Shown: positions 6,156 to 11,058 of the stretch, piece by piece
Numbering within the stretch: the stretch's first letter is position 1
Layout of the letters: the number at the start of each line of letters is the position of its first letter
NCBI GenBank assembly: GCA_028712345.1
Contig: JAQTQF010000034.1
Coordinates: forward strand, 1-11,058
Length of the DNA: 11,058 nt
From: Phycisphaerae bacterium
GTDB taxonomy: Bacteria; Planctomycetota; Phycisphaerae; Sedimentisphaerales; UBA12454
Reading direction: 5' to 3'
Position numbers and translations under genes: made by a program
Notes under the pieces: model-generated
The model's database searches: none
What the model was told of the DNA's origin: nothing
The model's input: only the letters and a program-made list of their open reading frames with translations

Positions 6156-7648
6156 AGGTAAATAGTAAAACAGCTTTTGGCATAGATGTCCGTTCAGATG
6201 CGGTCAGTTTTGTTCAGCTTGAAAAAAATGGCCGGCAAATAAAATTCGTACGCGCTTCCACTGTACCTTTGCCGGAAGGCACAATTTCTGACGGAATGGT
6301 TAACAATCCTGCTGCTTTGGCCGGTGTGTTGAAAAGTTTCAGACTGGCCGGGCTTATGAGAAGTGCCGATGCGGGATTAACAATTTGTGCCGAGCCGGTT
6401 TTGCTTCAAATATTGAATCTGCCGGAATCCACTCCGGACGAAGTTAAAAAAATTATCCAGGATGAAGTCCGGCAGTACGCTGTTCTGCCTTTAAAAAATA
6501 TTGAAATGGATTATTGCAGCCTTAAAACTGCGGATAATCATTCAAAAAGGGTTCTTGTCGGAGCCAGCCAGACCGAGCATTTTAATTTTACGGTAAAGGC
6601 AATTGAAAAATATCATATTGATATAAGGTTGATAGAGCCGACAACAACAGCCTTTATAAGGGCGTGTTTTAATAAAGTTATAAAACTGGCAGGCGAAAAA
6701 AATATTATGCTCCTGCTAATACGGGATGAAACTCTGACTTTGTGTATATTTGAGAGGCAGAGGCTTGAGTTTCTCAGAACTAAAAAAATTGATATGAATA
6801 CCGTTAATTCAATTTCGAAAACTAACTGGCTTGCTCGTGAGATTGAATCAGTAATTCAGTTTTATGAAGTTGAAAACGACTCTATGGCACGACCTTGGCA
6901 GGTAATAGTGGCTGCTTGTTCAGATGCCGAGTCTGATATTGCCGAGAAAATAAGAAAAGATATATCGCGGCAAAACATAGAGATTCTTCCGTTTAACAAT
7001 AATATGATGGGTATTGAGATAGACGAGCAATGCCAAACGCCCATATGTCCGGTAGCGGCAGGAGCGGCTATGAAGCTTCTTGGCGAAGACCCCGGCGGTA
7101 TCAGTCTTAATCTGCTGCCGAAGGAGATTGTCTCGATTAGAAAAGCGAGAAGTGAAATGCTCGTAATAGCCAATGTACTGGCTTGTTTGTTTATAGTATT
7201 TTTCGGATATATAACTTTTCTTGGTAAAAAGTCTATCAATGTCAGCCATGCAGTATACGCTCAAAAAAACAAACAGAGCGGAACGGATATTCAGCAGATG
7301 GTCAAGTCGAGAAAAAATCTCAACGGCAAACTTAGTAATATGGAGAACTGCATTTCGGCTGTGAATAGGCTGAACGAGGGAAAAAGCTACCAAAACTGGG
7401 CAGGACTGCTTGCCGGACTGGTTAATACTGTGCCCCAAACTGTATTGATAGAGAATCTCGAAGAAAAGGGCGGTAATATAATGGAAATAGACGGTGTTGC
7501 GGTAAATTACGATTCGATAAGCAGCTTTGTTAATCTTTTGACGCAAAAAGGACTTGTCGAATCGGCTTCGCTCAAAAATTCCAGTCGGAGCACCAAATAC
7601 AGCAATGGAATGATTGATTATAAAATTGTCTGTTATCTTAAGCAATAA
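6152..7648 (+). CDS. pilM: PilM-PilN fusion (GspL-like assembly protein)
   Basis: 498 residues. Residues about 5-310 are PilM-like, with an actin/FtsA-type cytoplasmic fold: FGIDVRSDAVSFVQL at 9-23, VPLPEGTISDGMV at 38-50, and IIQDEVRQYAVLPLKNIEMDY at 101-121, resembling PilM's helix and 'P..' segment. Residues 317-325 (ISLNLLPKE) match the N-terminal PilN motif that docks into PilM. A membrane segment follows at about 336-357, then a short coiled region (365-410) and a periplasmic ferredoxin-like PilN domain (VPQTVLIENLEEK... FVNLLTQKGLVESASL). In type IV pili, PilM and PilN are separate proteins; in type II secretion, GspL has this same cytoplasm-membrane-periplasm layout. It should link the cytoplasmic ATPase to the periplasmic alignment complex. 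The GTG start overlaps the previous stop (GTGA), with TAGGGAT about 8 bases upstream. The nucleotide-binding motifs look degenerate. Confidence 0.85.
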   Translation: MKVNSKTAFGIDVRSDAVSFVQLEKNGRQIKFVRASTVPLPEGTISDGMVNNPAALAGVLKSFRLAGLMRSADAGLTICAEPVLLQILNLPESTPDEVKKIIQDEVRQYAVLPLKNIEMDYCSLKTADNHSKRVLVGASQTEHFNFTVKAIEKYHIDIRLIEPTTTAFIRACFNKVIKLAGEKNIMLLLIRDETLTLCIFERQRLEFLRTKKIDMNTVNSISKTNWLAREIESVIQFYEVENDSMARPWQVIVAACSDAESDIAEKIRKDISRQNIEILPFNNNMMGIEIDEQCQTPICPVAAGAAMKLLGEDPGGISLNLLPKEIVSIRKARSEMLVIANVLACLFIVFFGYITFLGKKSINVSHAVYAQKNKQSGTDIQQMVKSRKNLNGKLSNMENCISAVNRLNEGKSYQNWAGLLAGLVNTVPQTVLIENLEEKGGNIMEIDGVAVNYDSISSFVNLLTQKGLVESASLKNSSRSTKYSNGMIDYKIVCYLKQ

Positions 7649-7665
7649 CCATAAAGGATTTGGAA

Positions 7666-8274
7666 GTGATTAGTGATTTAATCAGACATAGAGATTTTTC
7701 GAAAAAGAATGTTGTAATAGCAACTCTTGTGCTTATTGCGATAGTTGCGATGTATAACTGGTTTGCCACTCCGTATTCGAGCTATCTTTTAGCGGCCGAA
7801 AAATATGTAAATGCCGCCAATGAGATGGAAAAAACCAAAAAAATGATTGATGTGGATTTAAGGCTTAAGCAGAAAAAAATTGATGAACTCTCGGGTAAGT
7901 TTGACCTTATCAGTCAGGACTTTTTTACCGTTGACGAGGCCAAAAGTTTCCTCGAAAGCATTCAGGCTAAAATCGAAAAAAGCGGCTGTTTTGTTGATAA
8001 GCTGAGTTTTTCGCCGGCAAAACAGGTTTCAGCGTCAGATGGCAACATCCCTGATATAGAAGAATACCGTGTGAATTTGAGCGTTATCGGCCAGTATGTC
8101 GATATTGTAATTCTGCTCGATTCGCTGCAGAACAGACAGCAAAAAGTCTGGGTAGACAAGTTAAAACTTAAACTGAAAGATATTTCGAGCGGACATCTTG
8201 TCTGCGATGTTTCTCTGAGTATATACACATTAAAAGTTAAGGAGAATGCGAATAATGTCAGCGCACAGAAATAA
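7666..8274 (+). CDS. pilO: PilO/GspM-like inner-membrane alignment protein
   Basis: 202 residues with the PilO layout: short cytoplasmic N-terminus (VISDLIRHRDFSKKN), one membrane helix (VVIATLVLIAIVAMYNWFA, about residues 15-33), a charged coiled-coil region (AAEKYVNAANEMEKTKK... KQKKIDELSGKF), then a periplasmic ferredoxin-like domain (FLESIQAKIEKSGCFVDKLSF; YRVNLSVIGQYVDIVILLDSLQ; HLVCDVSLSIYTL). PilO pairs with PilN in the periplasm and connects the inner-membrane platform to the secretin; GspM is the type II counterpart. I chose GTG 7666 because AAAGGA (7653-7658) lies 7 bases upstream; a TTG at 7660 is in frame but only one base from that site. The gene follows the PilM-PilN fusion after 17 bases and overlaps the secretin start by 20 bases, so all three are probably one transcript. 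Confidence 0.78.
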   Translation: MISDLIRHRDFSKKNVVIATLVLIAIVAMYNWFATPYSSYLLAAEKYVNAANEMEKTKKMIDVDLRLKQKKIDELSGKFDLISQDFFTVDEAKSFLESIQAKIEKSGCFVDKLSFSPAKQVSASDGNIPDIEEYRVNLSVIGQYVDIVILLDSLQNRQQKVWVDKLKLKLKDISSGHLVCDVSLSIYTLKVKENANNVSAQK

Positions 8275-9565
8275 AATAACGGTTATTGCGGCAATTATCC
8301 TTGCGACGGTTGCCTTTACGGTTTTTGCGGAGGAAAATTCGCAGATAGATATAAATCTGTTAAGGCAGAGCAATCCCTTCGCTCAGTTTGCGAGCAATCA
8401 GGGTCAGGCCGTCAAAGCAATGCCTGATGGGCCTAAACCCGATCTGTTTATCGAAACTGTTTCACTCAAGTTTGTTGACGCAAAAAGCCTAAAGGCTTCG
8501 ATTACGACTATGTCCGGCGAGTGGGGCAATATGGAGCCGGATGCAAAGGGCAATTCAATGATAATCTGCGACACAAATGAAAATCTTACCAGAATCATCG
8601 AGCAGATTCGCAAGATAGACAGAAGACCTGACCAGATTATGATTGAGGTTGTAATACTTGATGTAAAACTTAATAACGAAACGGAAATCGGCGTAAATTG
8701 GGATATGCTGACAACTAAATACAATGATAAGCTCTCTTCGAGCAAGCAAATCGGTACTTCTTTCAGGCAGAGTCTCGGGTTTTCAAGCAGGGTTGCCTCG
8801 GACGATTCTACTACTCTGACAGATGCCACGGCGTGGAATACCACCGGCTCCGGTTCCGACTTCAGTGTTATCTGGGGTGATATCAGAAATGTAATCCACG
8901 CCCTGCAGGAAAGGAACAATGTTGAGATACTTGCATCTCCCCGCGTGATGGTCGTCAGCGGCAAAGAAGCTACTATCGAAGCCGTTGAAGAAATACCTTA
9001 TTCAGAACAATCAGATACCAGCAGCGGCGGTTCCTTGACAAGCACACAATTCAAGAATGTCGGTGTCAAACTTGGCGTTGGAGCTACGCTTACCGATGAC
9101 AGGTTGATTCTTTTGAATATAAACACAGAACAAAATGTTCAAACGGGTACAAGTGTTGTTACCGGCGGTGATGGCGCCAGCGGTGTACCGGTAGTTGATA
9201 CGAGAAAAGTACAAAGTTCGCTGCTGCTCGATGACGGCCAGATTCTTGTAATTGGTGGTCTGCGGCGAAAAGAAACGCAGAAACGGACCAATCAGCTTCC
9301 GATTCTTGGCGACCTGCCGGTTGTAGGTTTTGCTTTCAAGTCCACCGATACCGTTCAGAACAATTCGGAATTACTGGTACTCCTTTCACCTCACATTTAT
9401 AAAGGCGAAAAACCTTCCAATGCTGAAATGGATAAATATAATGAAATTACAAAAAGACCTCTTTTGACTATTCCTGAAGACGAAAAACAAAAAGATAAAA
9501 CTGAAGAAGACAAGAAAAATAAAAAGGCTGAAAAAAACAAAAAAACAGCAAAAATCAACCGTTGA
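8255..9565 (+). CDS. gspD: Minimal secretin (GspD/PilQ family)
   Basis: 436 residues, shorter than typical GspD or PilQ (about 600-750). A signal peptide is visible (MSAHRNKITVIAAIILATVAFTVFA, cleavage near EEN), then a linker, one small N-type domain (about 63-125, IETVSLKFVDAKSL ... IIEQIRKIDRRPDQ), and the secretin channel domain (about 128-385). Secretin hallmarks: IMIEVVILDVKLNN, NVEILASPRVMVVSGKEATI, GVPVVDTRKVQSSLLLDDGQ, ILVIGGLRRKE, LPILGDLPVVGFAFKS and SELLVLLSPHI. These mark an outer-membrane gated channel for pseudopilus-driven export or pilus passage. No N0 domain, AMIN domain or obvious lipobox is present. The last ~30 residues are a highly charged Lys/Glu tail. ATG 8255 has AAGGAG at 8239-8244, 10 bases away; ATG 8246 is in frame but only one base from that site. 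Confidence 0.92.
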   Translation: MSAHRNKITVIAAIILATVAFTVFAEENSQIDINLLRQSNPFAQFASNQGQAVKAMPDGPKPDLFIETVSLKFVDAKSLKASITTMSGEWGNMEPDAKGNSMIICDTNENLTRIIEQIRKIDRRPDQIMIEVVILDVKLNNETEIGVNWDMLTTKYNDKLSSSKQIGTSFRQSLGFSSRVASDDSTTLTDATAWNTTGSGSDFSVIWGDIRNVIHALQERNNVEILASPRVMVVSGKEATIEAVEEIPYSEQSDTSSGGSLTSTQFKNVGVKLGVGATLTDDRLILLNINTEQNVQTGTSVVTGGDGASGVPVVDTRKVQSSLLLDDGQILVIGGLRRKETQKRTNQLPILGDLPVVGFAFKSTDTVQNNSELLVLLSPHIYKGEKPSNAEMDKYNEITKRPLLTIPEDEKQKDKTEEDKKNKKAEKNKKTAKINR

Positions 9566-9578
9566 TGTCAACTAAACG

Positions 9579-9584
9579 TATAAT
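9579..9584 (+). promoter_or_regulatory. Candidate -10 box for the glycosyltransferase gene
   Basis: An exact TATAAT lies in the 44-base gap between the secretin stop and the glycosyltransferase start, 25 bases before its ATG. Initiation near 9591 would give a short leader containing the GGGAG ribosome-binding site (9596-9600). No clear -35 box is seen at 16-18 bases, so the call is tentative. Read-through from the secretin gene is also possible, because no terminator hairpin is visible in the gap. Confidence 0.35.
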
Positions 9585-9609
9585 GTATTAGAACTGGGAG
9601 TTTGCAAGA

Positions 9610-11058
9610 ATGAATTATAAAACCAACATTGTTCATGTAACGCACGAAGCTATCGGGAAAATCGGAGGAATCGGGGCTGTTCTGGATGGTATCCTCACCA
9701 GTAAGACATACCTTGAGAATACCGGCAGAACTGTACTCGTAAGTACACTTTTCACCACTGAAGGGCCGGTTAAGAACAGGCTCGGCCTTGGCGGTGAAGT
9801 GCTCTATTCCAGCGCAGACGGTTTTGCAAAGACCGGCTACGCCAACGGTTTCAGAAGCATTGAAAAATATTTCAATGTTGACATTGTTTACGGCAGAAGA
9901 CTTTTTGAAGACAGGCAAACAGGTATAAAGAGTATGCCTGAGGTACTTCTTATTGATGTTCGCCAGATGAATGCCGGACCGATAAACGAATTCAAGGGTC
10001 GGCTTTTTGACCACTTTGGAATAAAGAGCAATCTCTATGAACATCTCTGGAGCTTTGAAGAGTGGTTAAGGCTCGCTCCGCCTGCCATTGAGGCGTTAAA
10101 GGTAATCGGTCTTGCGCCGCAGGATAGCCAGACGATAGTTGTCGCCCATGAATTTATGGGTATGCCGACAGCTCTTGCCGCCGAAATGGACAAGCAATAC
10201 GATTTCAGAACGGTCTTTTATGCCCACGAAGTGGCGCCGGTCAGAAAAATAGTCGAAGAAAACCCAGGCCACGATACTATGTTCTACAATGTTATGGAAA
10301 AAGCACAGGCCGAAGGAACATTTCTGCCGGAGGTATTCGGCGACCAGAGTCATTATTTTAAGCATGTGCTGGTTGAGGCCTCTCGCCACTGCGACAGCAT
10401 TCTTGCCGTTGGCGATTATGTCACGAAGGAGTTAAGATTCCTCGCTCCGGAATTTCATAATGCCGATATTGAGCTTACATATAACGGTATCCAAGCCTAT
10501 CATATAAGTCTCGAAGAAAAGAAGAGTTCAAAGGCTCGCCTTGTGCAGTATTGCGAAAACCTGCTGGGCTTTAGGCCTGACTATGTCTTTTCCCATGTAA
10601 CAAGGCTCGTTCGCAGTAAGGGATTGTGGCGAGACTTAAGAGTGCTCGAACATGTGGAAAAAGAGCTTAGACCTCTGCATAAATCTGCCGTGATGTTCCT
10701 GCTCAGCACAGAAATAGGCCCCAGAAGACAAAAGGATATTCTCCGTATGGAATCTGAATACAACTGGCCCGTCGCCCATCACGAAGGTATGCCGGACCTG
10801 AGCGGCGGAGAGGCCGCCTTTTATGCAGGTATTCAGGAGTTCAATACGAGAAGCAGAAATATAAAGGTGGTTTTCATCAACCAGTTCGGCTTCGACAGGC
10901 ACAGATGCGGAAACAGAATGCCCGAAGATATGGAATTTATGGATATCAGGAAGGGCAGCGATGTCGAATTCGGCCAGAGCATATACGAGCCTTTCGGAAT
11001 CGCGCAGATTGAGCCGCTGAGCTTCGGAGCAATATGCGTTCTGAGCAATGTTTGCGGA
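9610..11058 (+). CDS. GT-B glycosyltransferase, glycogen/starch-synthase-like, 3' end cut by window
   Basis: 483 codons without a stop, running off the right edge. ATG 9610 has GGGAG (9596-9600) 9 bases upstream. The N-terminus MNYKTNIVHVTHEAIGKIGG continues to IGAVLDG; this glycine-rich K-x-G-G-x-G element is the glycogen/starch-synthase type nucleotide-sugar site. AHEFMGMPTALAA and FYAHEVAPVRK (about residues 179-212) lie in the N-terminal Rossmann half. FSHVTRLVRSKGLWRDL opens the C-terminal half. SIYEPFGIAQIEPLSFGA (about 457-474) holds the E-x7-E motif (Glu460, Glu468) that binds the donor sugar in retaining GT3/GT4/GT5 enzymes. No signal peptide, so cytoplasmic. It may make glycogen or another alpha-glucan, or transfer sugars to a surface polymer; donor and acceptor cannot be read from the sequence. 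It follows the secretin gene on the same strand but may have its own promoter. Confidence 0.85.
   Translation, partial: MNYKTNIVHVTHEAIGKIGGIGAVLDGILTSKTYLENTGRTVLVSTLFTTEGPVKNRLGLGGEVLYSSADGFAKTGYANGFRSIEKYFNVDIVYGRRLFEDRQTGIKSMPEVLLIDVRQMNAGPINEFKGRLFDHFGIKSNLYEHLWSFEEWLRLAPPAIEALKVIGLAPQDSQTIVVAHEFMGMPTALAAEMDKQYDFRTVFYAHEVAPVRKIVEENPGHDTMFYNVMEKAQAEGTFLPEVFGDQSHYFKHVLVEASRHCDSILAVGDYVTKELRFLAPEFHNADIELTYNGIQAYHISLEEKKSSKARLVQYCENLLGFRPDYVFSHVTRLVRSKGLWRDLRVLEHVEKELRPLHKSAVMFLLSTEIGPRRQKDILRMESEYNWPVAHHEGMPDLSGGEAAFYAGIQEFNTRSRNIKVVFINQFGFDRHRCGNRMPEDMEFMDIRKGSDVEFGQSIYEPFGIAQIEPLSFGAICVLSNVCG

Noticed and set aside
6920..7645. Minus-strand frame of 241 codons inside the PilM-PilN gene
   Set aside because: Its protein has no recognisable family pattern, and the opposite strand is firmly coding with clear PilM/PilN motifs. 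It is a shadow frame.
7660..7665. TTG 7660 as the start of the PilO-like gene
   Set aside because: The ribosome-binding site AAAGGA ends one base before it; GTG 7666 is 7 bases away and fits much better.
8404..8964. Minus-strand frame of 186 codons inside the secretin gene
   Set aside because: It lies entirely opposite well-conserved secretin sequence and shows no domain pattern of its own.
9478..9563. A-rich stretch at the end of the secretin gene as a possible frameshift or repeat
   Set aside because: The frame stays open and encodes a consistent Lys/Glu-rich tail to a TGA. The composition follows from AAA, AAG and GAA codons, and no regular repeat unit is visible.

Overview
The window is moderately AT-rich and densely coding. 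It appears to come from a free-living Gram-negative bacterium, most plausibly a planctomycete of the Phycisphaerae/Sedimentisphaerales type. That placement is an inference from the style of the pseudopilin genes, a DNRLRE-type domain, a PilM/PilN protein and the glycoside hydrolase content. No rRNA or other phylogenetic marker is present.

Layout: (1) 1-227, the 3' end of a pilin or major pseudopilin gene; (2) 270-300, a strong hairpin plus T-tract; (3) 313-1166, overlapping genes for GspH-like and GspI-like pseudopilins; (4) 1172-1213, a nested palindrome between convergent genes; (5) 1215-3740 on the minus strand, a complete GH2 beta-mannosidase; (6) 3741-3991, a 251-base divergent intergenic region; (7) 3992-9565, a tightly packed plus-strand run of a GspJ-like pseudopilin with two large exported C-terminal domains, a short GspK/PilX-like protein, a PilM-PilN fusion, a PilO/GspM-like protein and a minimal secretin; (8) 9610 to the right edge, a GT-B glycosyltransferase related to glycogen synthases, cut by the window end. 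There is no gene-free stretch longer than 300 bases, and I see no tRNA, rRNA, CRISPR array or insertion sequence.

How the genes fit together: the pseudopilins (G, H, I, J, K-like), the actin-fold/ferredoxin-fold assembly proteins (PilM-N, PilO) and the outer-membrane secretin are the parts of a type II secretion / type IV pilus-like machine. The assembly ATPase (GspE/PilB), inner-membrane platform (GspF/PilC) and prepilin peptidase are not in the window and would be expected upstream or elsewhere. The most unusual features are the GspJ-like protein, which carries a DNRLRE/CBM96-like and a second beta-rich domain on a pilin stem; the PilM-PilN fusion, which has a GspL-like layout and degenerate nucleotide-binding motifs; and an oppositely oriented beta-mannosidase gene that splits the pseudopilin cluster in two. 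Together they suggest, but do not prove, a secretion or attachment machine linked to polysaccharide use.
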